Shown here piece by piece: positions 12,501 to 24,026 of a DNA stretch of 64,000 bases (its first letter is position 1; each line of letters begins with the position of its first letter). A program made the position numbers and the translations under genes. The notes under the pieces are model-generated. The model was not told the origin of the DNA, ran no database searches, and saw only the letters and a program-made list of their open reading frames with translations. The stretch comes from Taudactylus pleione (lineage: Eukaryota; Chordata; Amphibia; Anura; Myobatrachidae), in NCBI GenBank assembly GCA_031769625.1, contig JAUIMM010000124.1, forward strand, positions 7,067,501-7,131,500. Direction: 5' to 3'.

Positions 12501-12980
12501 CCGGGAGGTTAGATTTGGGACATCCCCACTGTATTGAGCTCCAGTGTCCCATAGTGGATGAAGGAGAAAACAGGATTTTGGTAATTACTGATAAATCCCT
12601 TTCTCCGATTCAACAGGGGACAATGGACACCCGCCCAGCACTGCATTCCTGCCGTTTTGTTTGTTTGTTTTCTGGTTGTGTGACTGCTTGTATTCTCCTT
12701 CAGTTGACCTTGTTCCATTCTGTGGACTTCTCCTTCTCCTCTATTCCTGTTGTTCTCCGTCTCCTCTTGAGCTCAGTTTCTTAAACTGGGGCTGATGGGG
12801 CATAGAGGGGGAGGCTAATTGAGAAAAAAGATATATTCCCAGCGCACACCTGCTTGTAACTCAAACTCGTGTTAAGTTAACTTCTATACATGAAAAGCAG
12901 AATATGGATGATTAATTAATTAAATAAATAATCAAAGAGTAAAATTCATGAATAAAAACTCATTTATATGAAGATATACA

Positions 12981-13532
12981 GGGTCTCATTCAGACCAGCA
13001 CGCGAGCGCTGTACGCTCGCAAGCGGGTCGATGGTGCCCAAGTGCGCATGCGCACAATGGAGGCACCTCCATCGTGCGCATGCGCGAGACCCGGCGAGCG
13101 ACGGGGAAGCCGTCGCTCCAGGTCTTGCTCCAAAGGGGGTATGCTGTCGATGCTGAGTGACAGCACGCCCCCTTTGGTGGGTGTGCTGGGGGCGTGTCTG
13201 CCCAGACGGAGGCTTTCCCATGGGAACACCTACCGTCTGGGTCCGGCCCCACTGACATCATTAGTGATGTCAGTGGGAGTGATTTTGGCTCTGATAGAGC
13301 CAAAATCACTCCAGGGCTTGCGGCAGATGAGACCCTACTGCAAGGGTCTCGTCGCAAGCCCGATGGTTGTGATGGTCTTGACCATCGCGACCATCATCAT
13401 GAACGCTCGCATAAGCTGTGGGTGGTAACCCACAGCTATGTGAGCATCCAAAAGGCCGCTTCGCAATTAAAAAAAACACACCCTGATTCAGAGCGGGTGC
13501 TCGTTCAGAGCGTCCGGCTCTGAATCAGGCCC
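12981..13532. mobile_element. Hairpin-chain MITE, Harbinger-like, 552 bp, TSD ACA
   Basis: It ends in GGGTCTCATTCAGA and TCTGAATCAGGCCC and is flanked on both sides by ACA. The interior is CpG-rich and consists of consecutive palindromes, for example 13248-13277 (CCCACTGACATC loop GATGTCAGTGGG). It is collinear with copies at 29765, 33503 (reversed) and 42583. The open frames on both strands here are by-products. Confidence 0.85.
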
Positions 13533-14217
13533 ACAGTTCATAATATTAAAACCAAAATGTGGGTAGTAATGGGCTTGAGAATAAAGGACACTGATTGTGT
13601 AAATTCCGATTCAGAATATCAATAAAAATGAAGATAAAAAAAATAATAAATAATAGTTAATATGAATATAAATATGACTATATATAGGATGGTTAATTGA
13701 GAATTGATATGTTGTGGATGTGTTTCCTAATAGCGGTATACACGATACATGGATAAGACAAGGGACAATACAAACAAAACAAAACTTTACAAAACATCAA
13801 ATGCCACCTGGGTGTTGCATTAAACATGCAGTTCAAAGGAATATTCCTTGTGTTGAAAAAATATTTGTGTGATGATGGCACATTGTACACAGTCTCTCAA
13901 ACTGAGGGGGAGATACGCAAAAGCAGCAACTGAGCCCTCAGTACTTGTGTATTCGTTTATATGTGTCAGGACTAGCGCAGCCACAAAAACTTTTTTCATC
14001 TGGCCATTAACATTACTTTTAGAGGCAGCAGTTTATTCTTACACATATAAATTGCATACATTTTATAATAAGATACACTTTGGAATATATACTGTATATT
14101 TCATACATACATTCTCTCAGATATTACTATAATTATAAATATATATAGACTTACATATCCCATAAAAAACACCCTGGTATAACCCAGATTGGACCTTGCA
14201 GGTACAAGCTTCATAAT

Positions 14218-17200
14218 ATGGCTCTAAATAGGGAAGAAAGGTATAGACACCTGGAAGCCTTTTTCCCTGATTCAGCTACAAAAAGGGAAGAGACCACAAC
14301 AATTTTAGAGGAGAACTTTTGTTCAATTTATTTAACATTAGAGAAATTAGAGATTTCAGAAATCAAACAGTGGTGGGAGAGTACCACTTTAAGCCATTAT
14401 ATACAGCAAAAAATGATTCCAAGAGGTCTTAAGATAATTAAAAAACCTACTTTCATTTCAAATAATGATAGATTCATTGAAAGATGGAATGAAACTTTAG
14501 ATACATGTTCAATAAATCTGATGAGACTGATCATAGAAGATAAAGAGCTGTCCATCAAGAAAATAGAAACAGAAATAGAATCCATAAGGAAAAAAAATGA
14601 ACCTCTAAAAGATATGGAGGATTTTAAGAATTTGTAATGTCTAATGAATAACAAATTAAGAAAGATAGAAGAAACCACAATAAAACAAAAAAAGAAAACA
14701 TTTCAAAGAGACATAGTGGACTACCAAAGAGGATACCGAGAATGGAAAGAGGAAAGAAGATTGACAGAAAGACCTATTCAACTCAGAAACCACCATGAAG
14801 ATCCCTATAGCAAAAGAACACAATGGAATCCACTGCAACAGAGAAGATACACAGGAAGATATAGAACAGACCTAAGAACCCATACAAAATAATCTACAAA
14901 TACAAATCAACAATTGAGAGAAGATTTTAGATGCTGTATACAAAATAATACAATGAATCAGTACTATCAGGAGAGAAATTTAGATGGACAAAAGGAAAAA
15001 GAATGGGACCAAAGAAGAACCCATAGAAGGAATGAACATCCCAGCAACTACACAACCAGGAGAGAAGATACCAGAATAAGGAACTACCCTGAAAGAGATA
15101 CACTTATAAATAGCTACAATCAGGGTCGAGAAGATCAACAGGCAAATTTAGATACATCTGCCAGGACTTTAATGAATCGTATCAAGGAAAGAACAAACCA
15201 TCCTACACCCGATCAAGAAGATAAAGTAGAAGATGAAGCAGAAGCCTATATGGATGCTTTTCTAGAACTAGCCAAAAACATCAGGGACCAAGGAAGATCG
15301 ATGAGAAGAAAAAGGATTTCCACTTCAAACGAGGAAAACGAGGAGGATTTAAACAGAAAAAGAAAAAAGGAAAAGGATCAAAGAAGTATACACAAAGGGC
15401 ATCGTCAACATAAGCAAGTACCAATTGAAAGATGCAGAAATAAGAATCCTATGAAAAGGACTCGTTCGCCCCAACCAACACTTTAAGGAAATTTGATACA
15501 ACAATAGATCTACATAATTTTGTAAGAAAATTGGCACTGATTAAATATTTCAAGAAAAAGAGCAATAAATTAGAAATGGATGTAGAGAACCAAAATATGG
15601 AGGACCACACAACTACAGGATTTCAACATAGAAATTTGAAAACAGGATCAACCTTTTACCCTTATCATGAAAAGGGATATTTAATAAATTCCTTCCAGAA
15701 GCTGGTGGAAGAAGATACAAAAGATCCCTGAAAAAATAAACAATAAGAAAACATGGAACATCACGTAAAAAAATGGCTATTAAAACCTTCAGTGAAACTG
15801 AAAATATTATAATCAAACCTGCGGATAAAGGGGGTGCCATAGTTATAATGGACAAAGAGGCATATGAAAAAGAAGCCTATAGACAGTTGGAAGACGATAC
15901 AACATACAGACGTCTTGTAAAAGATCCAACTAAAGAATATACAGACCTTCTGATACTGTGGTTGAAAAAAGGACTGGAAACAGGCATTTTATCTGAAAGA
16001 GAATATGAATATTTATATACAAAATATCCAATTGTACCAGTATACTATCTTTTGCTGAAGATCCATAACCCAATAAACCCTCCGGGTAGACCCATAGTAT
16101 CGGGTATAGGCTCCTTAATAGCTAAACTGTTGGGATATGTAGATACATTCCTTCAACCAGTAGTTACCAAACAACAAGGATATTTAAAAGATACTACACA
16201 AGTCTTAAATATACTAAATGCATTTGAATGGGAATATCTTTTACTAGATGCATTAGATATAAAATCACTATATACATGCATAGACTACACTGCCAGATAT
16301 AATAATGTAAGAAAGAAACTGGATAACGATTCAGATTTAAGGAGACCACAGATAGATTTCATTATGGAAGCTATTAATTACATTTTAAAACACAATTATT
16401 TTTGGTTCAATAACGATTTTTATTTACAAGAGAGAGGTATGGCCATGGGCACTAAATGTGCACCATCATATGCAAACCTATTTCTGGCACAATGGGAACA
16501 AGAGAATATATGGGAGAACGAGAAATATAAATCCAACCTTAAACTATGTGCATGATATATTGATGACATAATCATTATTTGGAAAGGCACAGAAGAAGAA
16601 CTAGGAACCTTTATCAATACCCTAAATAATAATCAAGTCAATCTAGAATTTACAAAAGAAAGCAGCAGTACTAGTATTAATTTTCTGGACCTTACCATCT
16701 TTATCAAAAATAACAGATTGGAAACAAAGACATTTTCAAAACCCACCGATTGTAATAGCTACTTAAATGCAAGAAGTAGCCATCATCATAAATGGATCTC
16801 CAATAATCCAGGAGGCCAATTTAGAAGAATGAAAAGGAACTGTTCAAGGAATTCAGATTATCAAGAACAACCTAAGACTCTACAATTACAATTTATGGAA
16901 CAAAACTACTCAAAAAAGAATATAGAAATGGCACTTAAGGGAGTAGAGATTTTGGACCGTAATGATCTTTTAACATACAGAGAACGTCCAAAGAAAGTAC
17001 AGAATGATCCGTTATTCATCTCAACCTACTCAGCCCAGAGTCACTTACTAGAAAATAGCCTACGAAAACACTGGCATATCCTCTTGGCAGACGACGACCT
17101 GAAAGAGATCCTACCAAAATACCCTAGAGTAATATATAGAAGAGCGCCAACCCTAAGATCTACCTTAGTAAAAAACCATTATAAAACTAAGGATAAAGGG

Positions 17201-17697
17201 ACAGAAAGAACATGGCTAAACCAAGATCAAAAAGTCTTCTGCAGATGTGAGACTTGTGCAGCCTGCAAGAAAACTAGAAAAAGAAGAGAACAAAAACCGA
17301 CAAGGGAAATTACATTATTTTCCAATAACTACAAATATAAGATAAAATAATGTATTACTTGCCATACCAAGGGTGTCATATATTTGATTCTTCCCTTGTG
17401 GTCTACAGTATGTAGGTATGACCAAAAGGAAGTTACACACAAGAATTCAAGAACATTTGTGCAACATCCAAAACAAGAAAGACAATCATAGTGTCCCGGT
17501 TCATTTTTTCGAAAAACACAATAGCGATCCATCAGAACTACAATTTACAGGTTTAAAAAAGTAATAGCCAATTGGAAAGGGACACAGCTAGAGAAAACCT
17601 TAGCGAAAAAAGAAACAGAAATTATATACACATTGGGGACAAGACAACCTAAAGGTCTGAATATAGACTTAGAAATAACCACTTTTTTAAACAAATG
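14218..17697 (+). pseudogene. PLE-1 protein: reverse transcriptase plus GIY-YIG endonuclease, disabled
   Basis: PLE proteins copy their RNA at a nick made by their own GIY-YIG nuclease. Domains in order: a charged N-terminal region with YIQQKMIPRGLKIIKKPTF (14.2-14.6 kb); a basic linker (14.9-15.4 kb) that shifts frame near 15465 into the APTNTLRKFDTTIDLHNFVR block; and the RT. The RT shows IIIKPADKGGAIVIMDK, PPGRPIVSG, the first catalytic Asp in LDIKSLYT, GMAMGTKCAPSYANL and YIDD. A Cys cluster (CRCETCAAC) precedes a GIY-YIG domain frameshifted near 17395 (VIYLI, then LQYVGMTKRKLHTRI). Stops include 14635, 14890, 15729 and a TGA at 16553-16555 just before YIDD. Family subgroup is not determined; similarity to Neptune-like PLEs is a guess. 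Confidence 0.92.
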
Positions 17698-18814
17698 ATT
17701 TTATCATTAGATTATATAAATTCATATAGTTTATGAAACATGGATATCATAGATTAATTTTTGTTACCTCAATGTTTTTTATCAGTCTTTTCAGATTCAT
17801 AAGGTTTTTCCAACATTGTCAAGGACCATTGTATACGTTTTCCGTTTCTCTGTTTTTTAGTTTTTCAGATTTATCTATCTATTTTATTTATCTATATCAA
17901 TATTACTATGTAAGGGATTTTTCCAGCTGTCCGGGTCAAATTATTACTGTCAGCTTTGTTGACTATTTCTTATTCCTCTCTTATAGCTTCAATCTTCCCA
18001 TTTTTTATTTCCTTGTTTCTCTTATAGAAAACATTAACATTAACCAACTTCAGTACATAACACCAATATTAGGAATTACTATATACTACCTATTAATCTA
18101 TTGTGCCTCTTGCCCATGCCTATTATAACCTACAGTATTTACACCAAATGCCCCATTTCCAAAATGGAATGTATTACATTAATATTGTTCTATTAATAAT
18201 GTTTTATTAATATCCACGATGTATATGTCTATATGTTTTTATGTTTTATGCATATGTCGCAGTCTTATGTTTTCTTATATGTTTCATGTTTTATGTGATC
18301 CCTACATTACCAATTAATCAAACTAAGGGCAGAAAATTAAGCATACCAGTCTCAGAAGGGTGGAAATGACATTGGACTTCCAGCAGACAAGAAGCAGATC
18401 GCTATATAAGATGGCTGAAGGGTGGGATCGCTTATATCCACACTCCCGAGGAAGCCTGTGATCAGGTGAAACCTTGAGGAAGAGGATTGTATTGACCCTG
18501 CATCATACCGCTCCAATCGACTGCAATATACGGAGGACAGGAAGATGGGTAAGTCTGCTGGCAGACATCTCCTTACCACTACAGCGGTGTACGATACTTA
18601 CATCACCACAACTCTCTCAGCGTTAGAGAGCGGGGCAAACCCATCACTGCACTATACGGAATAATTTACCAACAGGAAACAGCTGATAAGAGCAGGCAAA
18701 TCCAGCCACTCTTCACCCATGGTAAACACCTTAATTAAACTTTTGGTAAAAGCATCAAAAAGGACTACATAGCCGTTCAAGGCTTTCGATAGCAACGGGG
18801 GTGAGTAAAACGCA
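17698..18814 (+). other. PLE-1 3' untranslated region with hammerhead-like remnant
   Basis: AT-rich sequence with no gene. At about 18445-18473 the order CCGAGGA, a short stem (CCTG/CAGG), then GAAAC resembles a degenerate hammerhead ribozyme core, as known from PLE terminal repeats. One core base differs (C where U4 is expected). The short (A/T)-rich open frames here are not convincing genes. Confidence 0.4.
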
Positions 18815-19236
18815 AAAGCATATCTCCCCCTCAGTTTGAGAGACTGTGTACCATCATCACACTAATATTTTTTCAACCCAAGGAATATTCCTTTGAACTG
18901 CATGTTTAATCCAACACCCAAGTGGCATTTGTGCGCTGGGAATATATCTTTTTTCTCAATTATCTTATCCTTTGGGGTCAGTGATGTTCCCCATCTACTA
19001 TTATTCTAATAGCAGCAACTGAGCCCTCAGTACTAATGTATTTGTTTATATGTGTCAGGACTAGCGCAGCCACAAAAACTTTTTTTCATAGAGGGGGAGG
19101 AGCCAGTCACACTTCTAAATTATTTAAAGTGCCAGGCTCTACTCTACCACAGTCTATACCCCACTGTATTGAGCTCCAGTATCCACTGTGGAATTATAGA
19201 AAGGGATTTATCGGTAAGTACCAAAATCCTGTTTTT

Positions 19237-19699
19237 ACCAAGATGCACAGTTACTTGCTATCTTTTATTCTATTTGCAAAGCTAAATCAGGCCCACAGTC
19301 TTCTCTAAATTGGATCTTTGGAGAACTTACAATATTATACAGTATGCATGAAAGAGGAAAATGAGTATAACACAGAGTTGGGTATTATGTATATCTTGTG
19401 ATATCAGTCGGTTTGTGAAATGCCTCCATTGTCTTTTACTACTGGGTCTTTTAAATTTTCCATGATGTACTATATAACTTTTTATGCAAAACTAAAGATT
19501 TAACACATGCATTTGAAGGAGATAGCTTTCATTGCTGGCAGGGTGGAACTGATAGAGGCTATCAGTTAAAAATGGGTTTAAAACTAGTCAGTTAAGATAG
19601 AGCTTGAGTGGAGTTTATCCTCTAAAAAGATGCTAGTTCCTGTTGGCAGGGCAATTCAATGCTGGAGCAGTTGGCCAATATGATAGTCATTTGGATTAT
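19237..19699. other. No recognisable feature
   Basis: AT-rich sequence between the old inverted-repeat element and the next MITE. Nothing nameable was seen on either strand. Confidence 0.4.
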
Positions 19700-20242
19700 G
19701 GGCCTGATTCAGGATGGATCGCAATGCTGCATTCACATGCAGCTGGACAATGTTTGCATTCTGTGCATGCGTACAAGATGCAGTGCGCATGAGCGAACCA
19801 GGCAGTGCAATCGGGAATGCGATAATAGGCATTACGCAGACTGACTGGAAGTGCCATTTGTGGGTGGTGACGGGGGGTGGTCATGTGAACGCAGGCGTGT
19901 CAGTGTGTTTGAATGCCTTTGCAGGGGCATACTTAAATTATTCACAGTGAACTCATACGCTGGGTTTGCTGTGAACTGCTTGCAGGAAGTTTGGCAATTT
20001 CTATGGCAGGGTCGTGTCTACCACAAGTGTGCATGCAGCTCTAATATTACTCGATGTTACCAATGATTTTGCATACTTGCACAATAGTATGGATGTGAGA
20101 AGAGGGTAAGGGGGCAGCATTATGTAGTGCTGGGCGTCTTCATCTTGTGCTTTGACGACAGTGCCAATGTATTCATTAGCATATTTTCACGGCGGCTGGT
20201 TGCGTGTGAATGCAGCATTGCAATCCAACCTGAATCAGGCCC
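19700..20242. mobile_element. MITE with GGGCCTGATTCAGG ends, 543 bp
   Basis: The ends are inverted (GGGCCTGATTCAGG and CCTGAATCAGGCCC), followed inward by ATCGCAATGCTGCATTCACA and its complement near 20205-20230. Flanks are TAT and TGT, an imperfect 3-bp duplication. It is a different subfamily from the hairpin-chain copies and closer to 48496-48990. Confidence 0.75.
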
Positions 20243-21500
20243 TGTGTCAGATTAGTGCTAGGGATTGCCAAGAACAAATTGTTTGTTTATATGAAAACTG
20301 TCTGCTGTCTTGACAAATGAAGTAAATAAGTTTACCAAAGTTACAGTGTGAGCATCATCTTAGAGGTGTTCCTTTCACATTTTGATAGTGAAATACCTGA
20401 CATCTAGAAGCTCATAGAAGGCATTTCATAAGGTCATTACTCATTTTAGGAAACACTTTGTATTGCAAGCTAGAGAATTTGCAAAAATTCCAGTCTAATG
20501 ATTTAAAGGCAAGTAAGTCCTGTTGTGTTCTTAAGCAGTCACTTGTGAAGTGATAATATTTTCAAAGTAATGAGCATAAGATAAAAATATAAAAAAAACT
20601 TTTCAAATTTATTAATAATTAGTCTCAATCCACACAAAAAACAAAATACATTCTAAAATTCTAGAAAAGCTTTCCTCATGAAAAGTGTCAAAGGGCCTGA
20701 TTCAGAGCCGTTCGCTATTTGCGGTCGTTCGTTCAAAAACAAGGGGTGGCTATTCAAATGATCCATTCGCAAATTGCAGTCTGTTCACCTCTAAGTCTGA
20801 ACGAGCGAGCAAAACATACGCTCGTTTATTTGTTAAAAACGCCCCCTGGCCGCTCGCACCATACGTCATGTCCGCTATTTATTAGATTAATCGAGTACAT
20901 CGAACAGCGTATGAACGCCTCGCTATTCTTGTGGTTGGTTTTTGCTACCACAATCTTGCGAGCAGTTCTGGCTATAAAATAACCCAGTGACGTGGTCAAT
21001 GACGCTGCTGTATTAATTATGCACACCCATAAAACGCCCGTTTTGACCTTTAAGCACGCCTGCGTTCGGATCTCCACTCCCCATTTTCAAGCACCTTCCC
21101 CTGTTACCACCCACATACGCCTCATTCTGTCACTCAAAATAGCAGGCATTCGCTATATTGCGAGCACATGAATTTCGGCCGCACTGACTGGTTCGCGCAT
21201 GCGTATAACGATCCGTACACATGCGCAGATGTGCGAACATCGCTCGGAACGAGCGTACTGCCGCTAGCGAGTGGCTCTGAATGAGGGCCAAAGTCTCATC
21301 CAGAAAAAAAGCAGCCTTGTATGTAATGATGGTAATCTCACAAACAGTGCAACTTAATTATATTCCATAAAACTTTCTCTCATAGAAACTGCCAAAGTCT
21401 CATCCAAAAGGCAACTTAGTAAACATTAATGGCAATCTCACAAACAATATTATTGCATGTTTGTGGCTGAGATGTTCATAATAATTATTACATGCTAAAA
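20243..21500. repeat. Diverged tandem duplication split by a MITE
   Basis: The phrase CAAAGTCTCATCCA, followed by a GGTAATCTCACAAACA block, occurs after 21290 and again near 21394-21450. This marks a tandem duplication with a unit of roughly 100 bp. The first copy is interrupted by the MITE at 20693-21289. No gene is seen. Confidence 0.55.
20693..21289. mobile_element. Inverted-repeat MITE, Harbinger-like, 597 bp, TSD AAA
   Basis: Ends are GGGCCTGATTCAGAGCC and the near-complement GGCTCTGAATGAGGGCC, flanked by AAA on both sides (20690-20692 and 21290-21292). The neighbouring empty duplicate near 21391 reads GCCAAAGTCTC, which confirms the target site and its 3-bp duplication. The interior resembles the MITE at 5192-5812. 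Confidence 0.85.
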
Positions 21501-22700
21501 GGCAATTGTGTATGCAGCAATGTCAGCAGAGCATAAGCTGTTTGTGTGCTCACAAACAATTTTGGAAGCTTGGGATCTGGGCAGCAAATGAGAACGCTGG
21601 CTGATGTTTAACTCCCAGGTCTCTCGGCTGACTGCGGCGGCTCTCCTTACCCCTCCCTTCCGCTTTTCTGACACTGATTTTATTGAGGTTTTTCAACCCA
21701 CGCTGAATTTAAGAATAGAGGCCGTGTCCATCGGTATTTTTTGATGCGTTCCTACCCAATGGGGTCTTTGTCAAGGCAAAGGTGGACGTGGTCAGGTGGC
21801 CTCATTTATTCTTCCAAAGTTCTGCTTTGCTAATTGCATGGTAGATATTTTTACAAATACATGTTACAGGGTTTTCCGGAGATGTATCTATTTTACTCCA
21901 TTAGAAATGAAATTTTCAATATACAGATAATTTGAATGTTACATACACGAGTATATAGCTCATGAATGAGTATTATAAAGCTATATAGTTCAAAGTTTCA
22001 AATATAAAAATTACATAAAATGGAACATAAAAAGCCAAAATCCTAATCTGCTAAACATACAATCACAGTTAGGAGTGCAAAACATGTATATAGCATATTC
22101 TAAGATAATAACAGTACAGTTTTATATTATATGCATGACTGTGTATAAATACAATAAAAAACATAAGTGCATATACAGTACTAGCATAAATGAAGAAAGA
22201 ATATGAGTTGGCCAAGAGGCAATGGTGTGCATACACAAGCAGAGCACAAACATGAGAATAGTGTAATCCATATATATGCACAGGTGTCAGTGAGTAGGTA
22301 CAAGTTGCATATCTCATAAAAAAATAGGTTAGAAGTCTAAAGGAACCATTTGAGCTTGAAATCTGAATTGAGCCCCAATTAAAAATTCCAGCATATCTCT
22401 GTGTTAGAGTTACCTCTAAGTTCCTGTCAGGTTGCGGCTGAGAATCAGCTGTTACTCACCTCAGCACTTGCTTCCCCTGACCTCCCGAGCAGTCAGACGC
22501 AAGACATGGTGGTGGGTGACGTGCTGAGGATTATACCTGGGATCTCCTAGGACTTCCAAGTGCTCACGTCATAATGTTGTTTCTGCAGTTACCATCATGG
22601 ATGCAGCCATGACAGTCTAAATCCTGATTAGCCCTTTACCCAATGGTAGCAATGGTTGCTGTCAGCTGTCACTATCCTCCAATGGACTGCTACCTTAGGG

Positions 22701-22707
22701 TATTTAA
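22701..22707 (+). promoter_or_regulatory. TATA-like box of the solo LTR
   Basis: TATTTAA lies about 280 bp into the LTR, followed by CCGGGCTCTGG. The position suits an LTR promoter. Activity is inferred only from the motif. Confidence 0.4.
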
Positions 22708-23000
22708 CCGGGCTCTGGACAAAAGGAAGTTGACCGTACAACGTTGTTACTTCCAGTGAAGACTTTCTGTTGCAGTGTTCCAGGTCCCAAGCTCTATTGC
22801 TTCTAGTGACTTGTTCCTAGTTTTTATCCATGGTGTGTGTGCTCAGTATGTCTACTGAGTACAATCTCCTAGAGACATCTCCTCTGCCATGTCTGCATCT
22901 GTATCCACAGTGCGTGTACTTAGTATGTTATCAAAGTACCATCTCATCATACCGTTCTCCTGTGCCAATTCTGCATATGAAGCCACAGTGTGTGTACTTA

Positions 23001-23451
23001 GGGCCTGATTCAGATTTGGATGGAATTGCACAGCCGCACACAAGGCTGGGGTCACCATCAGTCACCATCGAAACAATCGTGACCATCGGTCACAATTGTT
23101 GTCGATGTTCAATTGGCCAGGGTGCAGAGCTAAATTCTTTCTGCATCCTGGCTGGGTCCTGGCAGCTTTCAAGGCCAGGAAGTCTGCGTGCACCCATGCA
23201 GACCCTGGCCTCATCCCTCCCAGAAAACCGGACAACATGCCCCCATTTCCGGGAATGCTGCCAGGGACCGCCCCCGCTCCGCCTCCCAAATGCCGCAGCC
23301 TGTCAATCAGGCTGCGGGTGGGATACACTGCGAGCGGGCTCGCAATCAGAGGGCTGCACATGCTCAGTACACCTGCTGCTCATGCGTGGTCCTCCAAACA
23401 TTGTAAATGTGTGATAACCATCAGGTTAGCGTACATCTCTGAATCAGGCCC
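23001..23451. mobile_element. MITE, Harbinger-like, 451 bp, TSD TTA
   Basis: The ends are GGGCCTGATTCAGA and TCTGAATCAGGCCC, with TTA at 22998-23000 and 23452-23454. It is inserted in a tandem unit of the solo LTR right after GTAC. The interior contains palindromes such as GTCACCAT/ATGGTGAC-type runs near 23050-23110. Confidence 0.85.
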
Positions 23452-23537
23452 TTAGTCTGTTAACCAAGTGCCATCTCATCATACCATTCTCCTGTGCCAG
23501 TTCTGTGTCTGAAGCAGCAGCGTATGTACTGTACTTA

Positions 23538-24026
23538 GGGCCTGATTCTGCAAGGATCATAACTGCAAATCTGCATGCAGGCAGCTTTGCAATTGTGACC
23601 CTTGCAGATATGGTAATGCAGCAGGAGGCATCACGCCTCCTGTGCATCACTTATCTGAGCTGCATTGTCCAACGCAGCATCATATAATCTGCATACCATC
23701 AGCCGGGTTTTGGTGACTCATGGTGTCTCATAGCCAGCCGCCGCAGTTTAGAGGAAGAGGCCAGGAAACTCCTTGTCAGCCAACAGAGATCCTGGCTTCT
23801 TCCCTCCCCCGCAACTGTGGTGACACTCCTCTGTTTTGGGAAACGGAGGGCATCGCCGCCCCCTCCCTGTCCACAAATGGCTGCAGACTGTCACCAATAC
23901 TCTGCTGCCAGTCTGCGAGCGAGTTATCAGGATCCATTCTGAACACTCACAGAATGGGTCCTGCACCAGAGCAGATTCCCAAACATCAGGAATCTGCATT
24001 CAGCAGTGCACTGCTGAATCAGGCCC
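23538..24026. mobile_element. MITE, Harbinger-like, 489 bp, TSD TTA
   Basis: The ends are GGGCCTGATTCTGC and GCTGAATCAGGCCC, with TTA at 23535-23537 and 24027-24029. It is inserted in the next tandem unit of the same LTR at the homologous position (GTACTTAG). Its interior differs from that of the neighbouring MITE. Confidence 0.85.

Larger units (their letters stand above)
12815..19086 (+). mobile_element. Penelope-like element PLE-1 with terminal repeats and 14-bp target duplication
   Basis: The element is flanked by a perfect 14-bp duplication, CATAGAGGGGGAGG, at 12801-12814 and 19087-19100. It has the complex ends usual for PLEs. A direct repeat (CAGCAACTGAGCCCTCAGTA onward) lies at about 13923-13998 and 19013-19086. 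An inverted partial copy of the 3' region lies at the left: 12816-12848 pairs with 18931-18962, and about 13790-13912 pairs with 18815-18936. A MITE (12981-13532) has inserted in the inverted left part. The single gene is broken by stops and frameshifts. Confidence 0.88.
12573..19232. mobile_element. Older inverted-repeat element (~370 bp) split by PLE-1
   Basis: The left end (CAGGATTTTGGTAATTAC, 12573 on) and right end (complementary, ending GTACCAAAATCCTG near 19232) form inverted repeats of about 30 bp. The two halves are 12573-12814 and 19087-19232. A fragment of the same family lies at 7266-7424. The superfamily is not identified; it looks non-autonomous. Removing PLE-1 with one copy of its target duplication restores a continuous element. 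Confidence 0.6.

Noticed and set aside
13042..13523. Several overlapping Arg-rich open frames on both strands
   Set aside because: They lie in a CpG-rich palindromic MITE where stops are rare in all frames; related MITE copies break them.
17733..18128. Phe/Tyr-rich 131-residue frame as a membrane protein
   Set aside because: It sits in the T-rich 3' untranslated region of PLE-1; hydrophobicity reflects composition.
23062..23455. Open frames inside the LTR-borne MITE
   Set aside because: They are confined to a MITE with exact target duplications and not shared by its relatives.
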